64,000 nucleotides of DNA from Variovorax sp. SG517 (GTDB taxonomy: Bacteria; Pseudomonadota; Gammaproteobacteria; Burkholderiales; Burkholderiaceae_C): positions 289,676 to 353,675 of the forward strand of contig NZ_JABMJG010000010.1 of the NCBI RefSeq assembly GCF_013376045.1, written 5' to 3'. The translations under genes and the position numbers were made by a program. This document shows, one piece after another, positions 26,045 through 34,910 of this stretch (positions are counted from its first letter, which is position 1; each line of letters begins with the position of its first letter). The notes beneath the pieces are model-generated. The model was not told the DNA's origin. It did not search any database and worked only from the letters and a program-made list of their open reading frames with translations.

Positions 26045-26138
26045 CCCCCAGGCTCCGCGCACTTCGTGTCGCTTCGCCAACCCCCTCGCCGGGGGCAACA
26101 CCGGAGGCCCGGCAAAGCCGGTTCCTCGGTGTTCCTGG
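26045..26138 (-). repeat. dispersed ~93-bp repeat, copy E
   Basis: Minus-strand orientation, CCAGGAACACCGAGGAACC to CCTGGGGG. It fills the gap between accC and the prmA ribosome-binding site, inside what is an accBC-prmA operon in related bacteria. Confidence 0.9.
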
Positions 26139-26155
26139 TGAAGAGGGAGCTTGTC

Positions 26156-27046
26156 ATGTTTGAACTTCGCCTGATGGCGCCGGAAGACCGGGTCGAGACG
26201 CTGTGCGAGGCGCTCGATGCACTCGATGCATTGAGCGTGTCGGTGGAAGACGCCGACGCGCAGACCGATGCCGAGCAGGCGCTGTTCGGCGAGCCGGGCA
26301 TGCCGCCGCCCAAGGAGGGCTGGCAGCGTTCGCGTGTGATCGCGCTGTTTCCCGAGGAAGCCCAGGCGAAGGAGGCTTCGTCGGTGCTTGCGCTGCAGGA
26401 CTTCTTCGAAGGCTGCGAGGTGCTCGGCATCGCGACGGTGCCTGAGCAGGACTGGGTGCGGCTCACGCAGTCGCAGTTCGCGCCGGTCGAAGTCACGCCC
26501 GAGTTCTGGATCGTGCCGACCTGGCACGAGCCGCCCGAGCAGGCGAAGCAGGTCATCAGGCTCGATCCGGGCCTGGCCTTCGGCACCGGCACGCATCCCA
26601 CCACGCGCATGTGCCTGCGCTGGATCGCGACGCGAGGCGAAGGCGCGCTGGCCGGCAAGCGCGTGCTCGACTACGGCTGCGGCTCCGGCATCCTGGCGAT
26701 CGGCGCCGCGAAGTTCGGCTCTACCGACATCGACGCCGTCGACATCGACGAAGCGGCGGTCTCCTCGACCGTGCTCAATGCCGAAGCCAACGGCGTGAAG
26801 CTGAAGGCCGGCCTGCCCGATGCCGCCAAGGGCGCATACGACATCGTGCTCGCCAACATCCTGGCCACGCCGCTCAAACTGCTCGCGCCCTTGCTGCGCG
26901 GCCATGTGAAGGCGGGCGGATCGCTCGTCATGGCCGGCATCCTCGAGCGGCAGGCCGACGAACTGAAAGAGGCCTACGCGCCCTACGCAACGCTCGAAGT
27001 CAGCGATGCCGAGGACGGCTGGATCCTCATGACCGCTCGCTGCTGA
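26156..27046 (+). CDS. prmA: ribosomal protein L11 methyltransferase
   Basis: A 296-residue SAM-dependent enzyme that trimethylates ribosomal protein L11. The N-terminal substrate domain (1-110) is followed by the PrmA block LDPGLAFGTGTHPTTRMCL, the SAM loop VLDYGCGSGILAIGAAKFG, and the NPPY-like LANILATPL. GAGGGAG seven bases before the ATG sets the start; a longer frame would run into repeat E and is not believable. Confidence 0.95.
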   Translation: MFELRLMAPEDRVETLCEALDALDALSVSVEDADAQTDAEQALFGEPGMPPPKEGWQRSRVIALFPEEAQAKEASSVLALQDFFEGCEVLGIATVPEQDWVRLTQSQFAPVEVTPEFWIVPTWHEPPEQAKQVIRLDPGLAFGTGTHPTTRMCLRWIATRGEGALAGKRVLDYGCGSGILAIGAAKFGSTDIDAVDIDEAAVSSTVLNAEANGVKLKAGLPDAAKGAYDIVLANILATPLKLLAPLLRGHVKAGGSLVMAGILERQADELKEAYAPYATLEVSDAEDGWILMTARC

Positions 27047-27116
27047 GCGGTCGTCGCGCGCGGCTGGCCGGCTTTTTGCGTCGCCTCGCGGCCCTCCCGC
27101 GGCGAGGGCGCAACCC

Positions 27117-27122
27117 TACAAT
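27117..27122 (+). promoter_or_regulatory. -10-like hexamer of the DUF3426 gene
   Basis: TACAAT nine bases before the ATG at 27132; no ribosome-binding site. Likely short or absent 5' UTR. Confidence 0.45.
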
Positions 27123-27131
27123 CGCCCGGTC

Positions 27132-28661
27132 ATGAGCCTCGTCACGCGCTGCCCCGCCTGCACCACCACCTTCAAGGTGGTGCGCGACCAGCTTCGCATC
27201 TCGGATGGCTGGGTGCGCTGCGGCCGCTGCAGCAACGTGTTCGATGCCACGCTCGACCTGCACGAGACGCCCGAAGGGGCCGGCGGCACTGCCGTTGCAC
27301 CCGGTGCGGCGCCGGCGGGGCAGGGCGGCGGCTACATGCCGGGGCTGGTCGGGCAGCCTGCTGCGGAGCCGGCGTCCCGGCCCGAACCTCCAGCGCCGCC
27401 ACCATCTCCCAAGGCGCCTGAGCCCTGGCCCCAGGCCGAAGCAGGGTCGACCGATCAGGAGTCACTGCCGTCGTCCACCGAGGATGCGGACTTCTTCGAA
27501 GACGAACCCGAACATCAGCGCCAGCGTCAGGACTGGCATGCGCATGAGGATCATCTGCTTCCGCCCGACGCCCTGGTGCTCGACCACACCCCGGCGAACC
27601 TGCGGCCGCCCCCGGTGCAGCCGCCTCCCCCTGCGCCGCCAGCATCGCCTCTGCCCGCGTTCTCGCTGACCTTGCCCGAGCATGGCCTCACCGCCGACGA
27701 GCCGTGGTCCGACCTCGACACCACGCAGCCCGCCTGGAAGCCGCCGGCGAGCACGCTGCCGCCGTTTCCGAACATCGACCTGAACCTCGCGTCGCCGCCG
27801 CCCCCTCCACCCCCGCCGGCGCCGCCGCTTCCGGTCACGCCGCGCGTATTCAAGACGCGCGCGCTCATCGAGCGCGCGAGCGATGACGATGCCGATGGCG
27901 CGGCGAACGAGCGCGAGCAGCTCGAGAAAGACCATGACCAGGTGCAGATGCAGAAAGCGCTGCGCCGCGCCCGCATCAAGTCGGCCAAGATCGCGAGCGC
28001 CAAGGCGCGCGAGGAGCGCGCGGCCGCGAAGGCGCCCGTCGTTGTGGCGCGCGAAGAGGCCGAAAGCGAAGTCGACAGGCTTGATCCCGTGCTCTCCCCG
28101 GTCTTCGAGCCGCCGCCGGAGCATCACTTCGCGGAAGACGACGAAGCCCTGGAAAAGGTGCCGGGCTTCTGGCAGCACAGGGGCGTGCGCGTGCTGCTGG
28201 TTCTGCTGGTGGTGCTTGCGGCATTGCTGCTCGTCCTGCAGATCATTCGCCACGAGCGCGACGGCATCGTCGCGCGCCAGCCTAATCTGCGGCCTGCGCT
28301 CACGGCGCTGTGCCAGTACACGGGCTGCGAGCTCGGCGCGCTGCGCCAGATCGGCGACATCGTGATCGAAGGCGCGGCCTTCGCGCGCGAGAAGAGCGGT
28401 AGCAACGACTACCGCCTGAGCTTCACCCTGCGCAACAGTGCCACCGTGCCGCTGGCGATGCCGGCCGTCGAGCTCTCGCTGCTCGACACGCAGGAGCGCG
28501 CCGTGGTGCGCCGCGTGCTGATGCCGTCGGACTATGGTGCTCCCGCAGTGCTGGCCGCGCGTGCCGATCGTGCCGCCTCGCTGCCTCTGACCTTGTCCGC
28601 TTCCGAGGCAGCGGCGCTGCCGCCCGTCGCGGGTTATCGCGTCGAGGCCTTCTATCCCTGA
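27132..28661 (+). CDS. zinc-ribbon / DUF3426 membrane protein
   Basis: A 509-residue protein. The N-terminus is an MJ0042-type zinc ribbon with C7, C10, C30 and C33. Residues about 50-260 are Pro-rich and low complexity, then come a charged coiled region (about 265-330), one membrane helix (about 355-378) and a C-terminal DUF3426 domain of about 120 residues in the periplasm. So it is a bitopic membrane protein with a cytosolic zinc finger. Function unknown; the position after prmA is common in Burkholderiales. Confidence 0.85.
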   Translation: MSLVTRCPACTTTFKVVRDQLRISDGWVRCGRCSNVFDATLDLHETPEGAGGTAVAPGAAPAGQGGGYMPGLVGQPAAEPASRPEPPAPPPSPKAPEPWPQAEAGSTDQESLPSSTEDADFFEDEPEHQRQRQDWHAHEDHLLPPDALVLDHTPANLRPPPVQPPPPAPPASPLPAFSLTLPEHGLTADEPWSDLDTTQPAWKPPASTLPPFPNIDLNLASPPPPPPPPAPPLPVTPRVFKTRALIERASDDDADGAANEREQLEKDHDQVQMQKALRRARIKSAKIASAKAREERAAAKAPVVVAREEAESEVDRLDPVLSPVFEPPPEHHFAEDDEALEKVPGFWQHRGVRVLLVLLVVLAALLLVLQIIRHERDGIVARQPNLRPALTALCQYTGCELGALRQIGDIVIEGAAFAREKSGSNDYRLSFTLRNSATVPLAMPAVELSLLDTQERAVVRRVLMPSDYGAPAVLAARADRAASLPLTLSASEAAALPPVAGYRVEAFYP

Positions 28662-28720
28662 GCGGGGCGCGCGCACGCGTCCCTCTTGTTTCATCCACTC
28701 AACACAACCAACGGCTAACC

Positions 28721-29623
28721 ATGGCAGCAGTGATTTGCGGTTCCCTCGCATTCGACACCATCATGACTTTCGAGGGCCGGTTCGCCGACCAGATCCTTCC
28801 CGACCAGCTGCACATCCTGAATGTGTCCTTCCTGGTGCCCACGCTACGCCGCGACTTCGGCGGCTGCGCGGGCAACATCGCCTACAGCCTCAACGCGCTG
28901 GGAGGCACGGCGCTGCCCATGGCCACGCTCGGCAGCGACGGCGCCACCTACCTCGAGCGCATGCGCTCGCTGGGCATCAGCACGGAGTTCGTGCGCCAGC
29001 TCGACGACACCTTCACCGCGCAGGCGATGATCATGAGCGACGTCGACAACAACCAGATCACCGCCTTCCACCCCGGTGCGATGCAGCAGGCGCACATCAC
29101 CAAGGTGGCCGCGCGCGAGGACATCAAGCTGGGCATCGTCGCGCCCGACGGCCGCGACGCCATGCTGCAGCACGCGGAGCAGTTCGCCGCCGCGGGCATC
29201 CCCTTCGTGTTCGATCCGGGCCAGGGCCTGCCGATGTTCGATGGCGAGGCACTGCGCCATTTCGTCGAGCTCGCGAGCTGGGTGGTGGTGAACGACTACG
29301 AAGGCAAGATGCTGTCGCAGCGCACCGGCTGGAGCCTGGCCGAGATCTCGAAGCGCGTGCGCGGCCTGGTGGTCACGCTGGCGGCCGAGGGCTGCGAGGT
29401 GTGGACGAAGGGCGAGCGCGAACACGTGCCGGGCGTGGTGGCCACCGAGGTCGTCGAGCCCACGGGCTGCGGCGATGCATGGCGCGGCGCGCTGCTCTTC
29501 GGTCTGGAAAAGGGCTGGTCGCTCGCGCAATGCGCGGCACTGGGCAACAAGGTCGGCGCGATCAAGATCGCGCAGCGCGGCCCGCAGAACTACGAGATCG
29601 ATCGCAAGGCGCTGGGCTTTTGA
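28721..29623 (+). CDS. PfkB-family carbohydrate/nucleoside kinase
   Basis: A 300-residue ribokinase-like enzyme. The N-terminal substrate part has GGCAGNIAYSLNALGG; the ATP-side signature is EVVEPTGCGDAWRGALLFG, with the catalytic Asp in GCGDAW (the common form is GAGD). FGGCAGNIA and the size resemble adenosine-kinase-like members found in Proteobacteria; the actual substrate is not certain. It ends at a strong bidirectional terminator. Confidence 0.85.
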   Translation: MAAVICGSLAFDTIMTFEGRFADQILPDQLHILNVSFLVPTLRRDFGGCAGNIAYSLNALGGTALPMATLGSDGATYLERMRSLGISTEFVRQLDDTFTAQAMIMSDVDNNQITAFHPGAMQQAHITKVAAREDIKLGIVAPDGRDAMLQHAEQFAAAGIPFVFDPGQGLPMFDGEALRHFVELASWVVVNDYEGKMLSQRTGWSLAEISKRVRGLVVTLAAEGCEVWTKGEREHVPGVVATEVVEPTGCGDAWRGALLFGLEKGWSLAQCAALGNKVGAIKIAQRGPQNYEIDRKALGF

Positions 29624-29668
29624 ACTTCTTCCCCGCGAGGGGATGGATGCCGGCAGGGCCGGCGCCAT

Positions 29669-29704
29669 AAAAAAAGCCCGGCACCGTGAGGTGCCGGGCT
29701 TTTT
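29669..29704. terminator. bidirectional terminator between the PfkB kinase and H1-like genes
   Basis: Perfect 10-bp stem GCCCGGCACC / GGTGCCGGGC, GTGA tetraloop, A7 on the left and T5 on the right, so it works on both strands for the two convergent genes. Confidence 0.92.
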
Positions 29705-29726
29705 GCCTTCAAGGCCGCTGAGAAAC

Positions 29727-30236
29727 TCAGGGCTTGCTGGCCGTGGGGAACGGCCAGGCTGCCTGGGGGTTCAGCGTCGTTTGCGCCGCAGGGGCAGGCG
29801 CTACGGCGGCAGCCTTGGCAGGGGCAGCGGCCTTGGGAGCCTTCTTCGCAGCAGGCTTCTTGGCAGCAGGCTTTTTCGCGGCTTTCTTGGCCGCAGCCTT
29901 TTTGGCAGGGGCCTTCTTGGCAGCAGCCTTTTTGGCAGGCGCCTTCTTGGCAGCGGCCTTCTTCGCCGGGGCCTTCTTGGCAGCAGCCTTCTTCGCAGGC
30001 GCCTTCTTTGCTACGGCCTTCTTCGCCGGAGCCTTCTTGGCAGCGGCCTTCTTGGCCGGTGCTGCCTTCTTCGCTGCTACCTTCTTGGCAGGAGCCTTCT
30101 TGGCAGCGACCTTCTTGGCCGGTGCCTTCTTGGCGGCTACCTTCTTGGCAGGAGCCTTCTTGGCGGCGACGGCCTTCTTAGCCGGAGCCTTCTTTGCAGC
30201 GGCTTTCTTAGCCGGAGCTTTCTTTGCAGTTGCCAT
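29727..30236 (-). CDS. histone H1-like, lysine/alanine-rich DNA-binding protein
   Basis: A 169-residue protein, most of it (about 2-135) tandem KKAPAKKAAA-type pentapeptide repeats, then a Pro/Ala-rich tail ending in WPFPTASKP. This is the bacterial H1/AlgP/HctB-like class, which binds DNA non-specifically and helps compact the nucleoid. The repeats make the gene prone to length change by slipped pairing. The start at 30236 has GGAGAA upstream. A 36-bp inverted repeat lies about 75 bp upstream. Confidence 0.9.
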   Translation of the reverse strand: MATAKKAPAKKAAAKKAPAKKAVAAKKAPAKKVAAKKAPAKKVAAKKAPAKKVAAKKAAPAKKAAAKKAPAKKAVAKKAPAKKAAAKKAPAKKAAAKKAPAKKAAAKKAPAKKAAAKKAAKKPAAKKPAAKKAPKAAAPAKAAAVAPAPAAQTTLNPQAAWPFPTASKP

Positions 30237-30310
30237 TTCTATTTCTCCTTGATCAAGTTGAAAAATCAACCTATTGAAGCACTCCACGCACGTTGGGTAA
30301 CGTGAAGCGA

Positions 30311-30346
30311 TTCATGGTGTTGGAATCTTTGCTCCAGCACCATGAA
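30311..30346. promoter_or_regulatory. long inverted repeat upstream of the H1-like gene
   Basis: TTCATGGTGTTGGA (30311-30324) pairs with TCCAGCACCATGAA (30333-30346): a 14-bp stem with one G-T pair and an 8-nt loop. No T-run follows on either strand, so it is not a standard terminator. It lies between the nrdB stop and the H1-like start and may be an operator or a 5' UTR hairpin. Confidence 0.55.
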
Positions 30347-30431
30347 CACCTGAGCCCTCGTCCATGCCGCGCTCTTCGGCGCGATCGGTGGCAAGGGCAA
30401 TTCTTGAATTCATTAATTCTTGTCGAAAGAT

Positions 30432-31688
30432 TCAATCCCAGGAGAGCGCGCCACCCGACTGGTATTCAATCACGCGGGTTTCGAAGAAATTGCGCTCTTT
30501 CTTCAGGTCAATCATTTCGCTCATCCACGGGAACGGATTTTCTTCGTTCGGGAAGAGCGTTTCGAGGCCGATCTGCTGGGCACGCCGGTTGGCGATGTAG
30601 CGCAGGTAGCCCTTGAACATGGAGGCGTTCATGCCGAGCACGCCACGGGGCATGGTGTCTTCGGCGTATTTGTATTCGAGCTCGACGGCGCGCAGGAAGA
30701 GCGCCTTGATCTCCGCCTTGAACTCTGCGGTCCAGAGACCTGGGTTCTCGAGCTTGAGCTGGTTGATCAGGTCGATGCCGAAATTGCAGTGCATCGACTC
30801 GTCGCGCAGGATGTACTGGTACTGCTCGGCGGCGCCGGTCATCTTGTTCTGGCGGCCCAGCGCGAGGATCTGCGTGAAGCCGACGTAGAAGAAGAGGCCT
30901 TCCATCAGGCAGGCGAACACGATGAGCGACTTGAGCAGCTTCTGGTCGGCCTCGGGCGTGCCGGTGTGGAAGTTGGGGTCGCTGATGGCGTCGATGAACG
31001 GGATCAGGAACTGGTCCTTCTCGCGGATCGACGGCACTTCGTTGTAGGCGTTGAAGATCTCGCTCTCGTCCAGGCCGAGCGACTCGACGATGTACTGGTA
31101 CGCGTGCGTGTGGATCGCTTCCTCGAAGGCCTGGCGCAGCAGGAACTGGCGGCACTCGGGCGCCGTGATGTGGCGGTAGGTGCCCAGCACGATGTTGTTG
31201 GCGGCCAGCGAGTCGGCGGTCACGAAGAAGCCGAGATTGCGCTTGACGATGCGGCGCTCGTCTTCGCTCAGGCCGTTCGGATCTTTCCACAGCGCGATGT
31301 CGCGCGTCATGTTCACTTCCTGCGGCATCCAGTGGTTGGCGCAGGTGGCGAGGTACTTCTCCCACGCCCACTTGTACTTGAACGGCACCAGCTGGTTGAC
31401 GTCGGTCTGGCCGTTGATGATGCGCTTGTCGGAAGCCTTGACGCGCTGGGTGGATTGGGTGGCGGCGGCAGGCGTTGCTGCTGCAGAAGATGCGGTGGCA
31501 ACCGGGCGCACTGCAGCGCCGTCATCGAGCGTGCTGAAGGTGCGGAGGGCGGGTTGCGCGATCGACGAAGTCGGAGCGTCCACCGAACGGCCTGCGGGCA
31601 ACCCGCTGGTCGATGCGTTGTGGTGCTGCAAACCTTGTTGCATATCCTTTGGTAAGGAGGGCTTGACTTCTTCGTCCCAGGTCAACAT
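30432..31688 (-). CDS. nrdB: ribonucleotide reductase class Ia, beta subunit
   Basis: A 418-residue diiron-tyrosyl radical subunit that activates NrdA. The iron-ligand helices are seen in RQFLLRQAFEEAIHTHAYQY and in the C-terminal YILRDESMHCNFG. The N-terminal 80 residues are a low-complexity extension absent from E. coli NrdB. The C-terminus, which docks into NrdA, is YQSGGALSWD. The ATG at 31688 is preferred over an upstream TTG. The gene lies 193 bp downstream of nrdA. Confidence 0.94.
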   Translation of the reverse strand: MLTWDEEVKPSLPKDMQQGLQHHNASTSGLPAGRSVDAPTSSIAQPALRTFSTLDDGAAVRPVATASSAAATPAAATQSTQRVKASDKRIINGQTDVNQLVPFKYKWAWEKYLATCANHWMPQEVNMTRDIALWKDPNGLSEDERRIVKRNLGFFVTADSLAANNIVLGTYRHITAPECRQFLLRQAFEEAIHTHAYQYIVESLGLDESEIFNAYNEVPSIREKDQFLIPFIDAISDPNFHTGTPEADQKLLKSLIVFACLMEGLFFYVGFTQILALGRQNKMTGAAEQYQYILRDESMHCNFGIDLINQLKLENPGLWTAEFKAEIKALFLRAVELEYKYAEDTMPRGVLGMNASMFKGYLRYIANRRAQQIGLETLFPNEENPFPWMSEMIDLKKERNFFETRVIEYQSGGALSWD

Positions 31689-31720
31689 AGAAAAATCCAA
31701 TGCTCAAATTATCGGAGTAA

Positions 31721-31752
31721 CGATGTGAGTTGCAAAGTGCTCGTTCACATCG
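31721..31752. promoter_or_regulatory. inverted repeat between nrdA and nrdB
   Basis: CGATGTGA (31721-31728) and TCACATCG (31745-31752), perfect 8-bp arms with a 16-nt spacer, about 35 bp upstream of nrdB. Not an NrdR box. Could be an mRNA hairpin or an operator for a separate nrdB promoter. Confidence 0.4.
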
Positions 31753-31881
31753 CACGCCATTTATGTGGTTGTTATGTTGCTCGCATGCATCGCGCGATGT
31801 CAGTCAATGGCTTCATTGAATGAACGTCGCGCGATTTTTTCGCATGCACCTCACTGATTCACGGTCGCGAGCATCGACGCG

Positions 31882-34797
31882 TCATTGGCACGCTTCGCAG
31901 GTCGGATCGTCCACGCCGCAGAACGCGATGTCGGTGGCGGGAATCGCGCTCATCTGAGCCTTTGCCGCAGCAGCGGCGGCTTCGAGCGCGCTCATGCCCG
32001 AAGGTGCATCGCTGCCCGACGACACCGCGTTGAGGCGGCCCGACTGCACCGTCGACTTCTCGGCGTGCGTCGCGCTCTGCGTGCGCAGGTAGTAGGTCGT
32101 CTTCAGGCCGCGCAGCCATGCGAGCTTGTAGGTGTCGTCGAGCTTCTTGCCCGATGCGCCGGCCATGTAGATGTTCAGCGACTGCGCCTGGTCGATCCAC
32201 TTCTGGCGACGCGCGGCGGCTTCCACCAGCCAGGTGGTCTCGATCTCGAACGCGGTGGCGTAGAGCGCCTTCACGTCCTGCGGCACGCGGTCGATGGGGC
32301 GCAGCGAACCGTCGAAGTGCTTCAGGTCCATCACCATCACGTCGTCCCACAGGCCCAGGCGCTTGAGGTCGCGCACCAGGTAGTGGTTTATCACGGTGAA
32401 TTCGCCCGAGAGGTTCGACTTGACCGAGAGGTTGCCGAAGCACGGCTCGATCGAGGCGTCCACGCCGATGATGTTCGAGATGGTCGCGGTCGGGGCGATG
32501 GCCACGCAGTTCGAATTGCGCATGCCGTCGGCCTTGATCTTCGAGCGCAGGGCGTCCCAGTCGAGGGTGGCCGAGCGGTCGACCTCGACGTAGCCGCCGC
32601 GTGCCTTCTCGAGCAGGTCCAGCGAGTCGATCGGCAGGATGCCCTTGTCCCACAGCGAGCCCTTGTAGCTCGAGTACTTGCCGCGTTCCTTGGCCAGCTC
32701 GGTCGAGGCCCAGTAGGCGTGGTAGCAGATGGCTTCCATCGACTCGTCGGCGAACTGCACGGCTTCCTGCGAGGCGTAGGGAATGCGCAGTTCGTACAGC
32801 GCGTCCTGGAAGCCCATCAGGCCCAGGCCGACCGGACGGTGGCGCAGGTTCGAGTCGCGCGCCTTCTTCACGGCGTAGTAGTTGATGTCGATCACGTTGT
32901 CGAGCATGCGCATCGCGGTCGACACGGTCTTCTTCAGCTTCTCCTGGTCGACCTTGCCGTCCTTCAGGTGCTGCAGCAGGTTCACCGAACCCAGGTTGCA
33001 CACGGCGGTTTCGGTGTCGCTGGTGTTCAGCGTGATCTCGGTGCACAGGTTCGACGAGTGCACCACGCCGGCGTGCTGCTGCGGCGAGCGCACGTTGCAG
33101 GCGTCCTTGAACGTGATCCAGGGGTGGCCGGTCTCGAACAGCATCGTGAGCATCTTGCGCCACAGGTCGGTGGCCTGGATGGTGCGGCTCGGCTTGATCT
33201 CGCCGCGGGCGGCCTTCTCTTCGTAGGCGACGTAGGCCTTCTCGAAGTCGGCGCCGAACAGGTCGTGCAGGTCGGGCACGTTGGAGGGCGAGAACAGCGT
33301 CCAGGTGCCCTTTTCCATCACGCGGCGCATGAACAGGTCGGGGATCCAGTTGGCGGTGTTCATGTCGTGCGTGCGGCGGCGGTCGTCGCCGGTGTTCTTG
33401 CGCAGCTCCAGGAACTCCTCGATGTCGAGGTGCCAGGTTTCCAGGTACGTGCAGACCGCGCCCTTGCGCTTGCCGCCCTGGTTCACGGCCACGGCCGTGT
33501 CGTTCACCACCTTCAGGAAGGGCACCACGCCCTGCGATTCGCCGTTCGTGCCCTTGATGTGGCTGCCGAGCGCGCGAACGCGGGTCCAGTCGTTGCCCAG
33601 GCCGCCGGCGAACTTCGACAGCAGCGCGTTTTCCTTGATCGACTCGTAGATGCCGTCCAGGTCGTCGGGCACGGTGGTCAGGTAGCAGCTCGACAGCTGC
33701 GAGCGCAGCGTGCCGGCGTTGAACAGGGTGGGCGTGCTCGACATGAAGTCGAACGACGACAGCACTTCGTAGAACTCGATGGCGCGCGCTTCGCGGTCGA
33801 TTTCATTCAGCGACAGGCCCATGGCCACGCGCATGAAGAAAGCCTGCGGCAGCTCGATGCGGGTCTTGCGCACGTGCAGGAAGTAGCGGTCGTACAGGGT
33901 CTGCAGGCCGAGGTAGTCGAACTGGTTGTCGCGCTCGGGCTTCAGGGCCGCGCCCAGGCGGGCCAGGTCGTACTGCAGCAGCTTCTCGTCGAGCAGGTCG
34001 TTGTCCACGCCCTTCTTGATGAACTGCGGGAAGTAGTCGGCGTAGGCGGTGGCGCGCTCGGCGGGCAGCACTTCGCGGCCGATGATCTCCTTGAAGATCG
34101 TGTGCAGCAGCAGGCGCGCGGTGGCGAAAGTGTAGTCGGGGTCCTTCTCGATCAGCGTGCGGGCAGCCAGGATCGAGGCCTTGTAGACCTCGTCGAGCGG
34201 CACGCCGTCGTACAGGTTGCGCATCGTCTCGGCGACGATGGGGGCGGCGGTGATGCTGTCGCCCAGGCCTTCGCAGGCCGATTCGATCAGGCTCTTGAGT
34301 TCGTTCAGGTCGAGCGCGACCCGCTCGCCGTTGTCCAGCACGTGCAGCGCGGGCGCGGCCGGCACTTCCTGCTCGCCCTGCTTCGAGCGTTCCTGCGTGC
34401 GGCGTTCGCGGTACAGCACGTAGGCGCGGGCGATCTCATGGTGGCCGCCGCGCATCAGGCCGAGTTCGACCTGGTCCTGCACGTCCTCGATGTGGAAGGT
34501 GCCGCCGCCCGGACGCGAACGCACCAGCGCGCGGATCACGCCCTGCGTGAGCACGTCGACCGTCTCGCGCACGCTGGCCGAGGCCGCGCCCTGGGTGCCG
34601 TGCACCGCCAGGAAGGCCTTCATCATCGCGATGGCGATCTTGTTCGGCTCGAAGGGAACCACGGCGCCGTTGCGGCGGATGATCTGGTAGTGGGCCAGGT
34701 TCTGGCCGGTGGGCGAGCCGGCAGTGTCTCGCTGCGGCTGCGACGGCGTGGAGGGGATGGCACGCGGGGTCGATTGGGGGTTCAGGGCTGTTTGCAT
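31882..34797 (-). CDS. nrdA: ribonucleotide reductase class Ia, alpha subunit
   Basis: A 971-residue catalytic subunit that reduces ribonucleoside diphosphates. An ATP-cone allosteric domain is at about 40-130 (YQIIRRNGAVVPFEPNKIA). Active-site cysteines are in LSSCYL, NLCTEI and the CNLGSVNL region, and the C-terminus has the redox cysteines in FCGVDDPTCEACQ. It is about 200 residues longer than E. coli NrdA, mostly at the N-terminus and in a C-terminal Ala-rich linker. AGGAAG five bases upstream sets the ATG at 34797. Two NrdR boxes lie upstream. Confidence 0.95.
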   Translation of the reverse strand: MQTALNPQSTPRAIPSTPSQPQRDTAGSPTGQNLAHYQIIRRNGAVVPFEPNKIAIAMMKAFLAVHGTQGAASASVRETVDVLTQGVIRALVRSRPGGGTFHIEDVQDQVELGLMRGGHHEIARAYVLYRERRTQERSKQGEQEVPAAPALHVLDNGERVALDLNELKSLIESACEGLGDSITAAPIVAETMRNLYDGVPLDEVYKASILAARTLIEKDPDYTFATARLLLHTIFKEIIGREVLPAERATAYADYFPQFIKKGVDNDLLDEKLLQYDLARLGAALKPERDNQFDYLGLQTLYDRYFLHVRKTRIELPQAFFMRVAMGLSLNEIDREARAIEFYEVLSSFDFMSSTPTLFNAGTLRSQLSSCYLTTVPDDLDGIYESIKENALLSKFAGGLGNDWTRVRALGSHIKGTNGESQGVVPFLKVVNDTAVAVNQGGKRKGAVCTYLETWHLDIEEFLELRKNTGDDRRRTHDMNTANWIPDLFMRRVMEKGTWTLFSPSNVPDLHDLFGADFEKAYVAYEEKAARGEIKPSRTIQATDLWRKMLTMLFETGHPWITFKDACNVRSPQQHAGVVHSSNLCTEITLNTSDTETAVCNLGSVNLLQHLKDGKVDQEKLKKTVSTAMRMLDNVIDINYYAVKKARDSNLRHRPVGLGLMGFQDALYELRIPYASQEAVQFADESMEAICYHAYWASTELAKERGKYSSYKGSLWDKGILPIDSLDLLEKARGGYVEVDRSATLDWDALRSKIKADGMRNSNCVAIAPTATISNIIGVDASIEPCFGNLSVKSNLSGEFTVINHYLVRDLKRLGLWDDVMVMDLKHFDGSLRPIDRVPQDVKALYATAFEIETTWLVEAAARRQKWIDQAQSLNIYMAGASGKKLDDTYKLAWLRGLKTTYYLRTQSATHAEKSTVQSGRLNAVSSGSDAPSGMSALEAAAAAAKAQMSAIPATDIAFCGVDDPTCEACQ

Positions 34798-34878
34798 TCG
34801 CTTCCTCTCGGTTGGCAATTCTTGTTGGATGGCGGCACCTGGTCCGGCGCCGCACCGGTGTACGGGACCGGACGGAAG

Positions 34879-34894
34879 ACACTATATCTAGGGT
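34879..34894 (-). promoter_or_regulatory. NrdR box 1
   Basis: ACACTATATCTAGGGT, which fits the NrdR consensus ACACWATATMTWGTGT at 14 of 16 positions. It is 82 bp from the nrdA ATG. Confidence 0.8.
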
Positions 34895-34910
34895 GCAAGG
34901 GGCATACAAC

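Noticed and set aside
26066..26155. Longer PrmA start inside repeat E
   Set aside because: The extra 30 residues are encoded by the repeat, and a good ribosome-binding site precedes the ATG at 26156.
29730..30236. Short direct repeats that might suggest a CRISPR or satellite array
   Set aside because: They encode the regular KKAPAKKA repeats of the H1-like protein and have no spacer structure.
30311..30346. nrdB terminator
   Set aside because: The stem is good but no T-run follows on the minus strand.
31688..31700. TTG start for nrdB four codons upstream
   Set aside because: The ATG at 31688 gives a normal start; nothing supports the rarer codon.
34797..34818. TTG start for nrdA seven codons upstream
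   Set aside because: AGGAAG is placed correctly for the ATG at 34797 and lies inside the longer reading.
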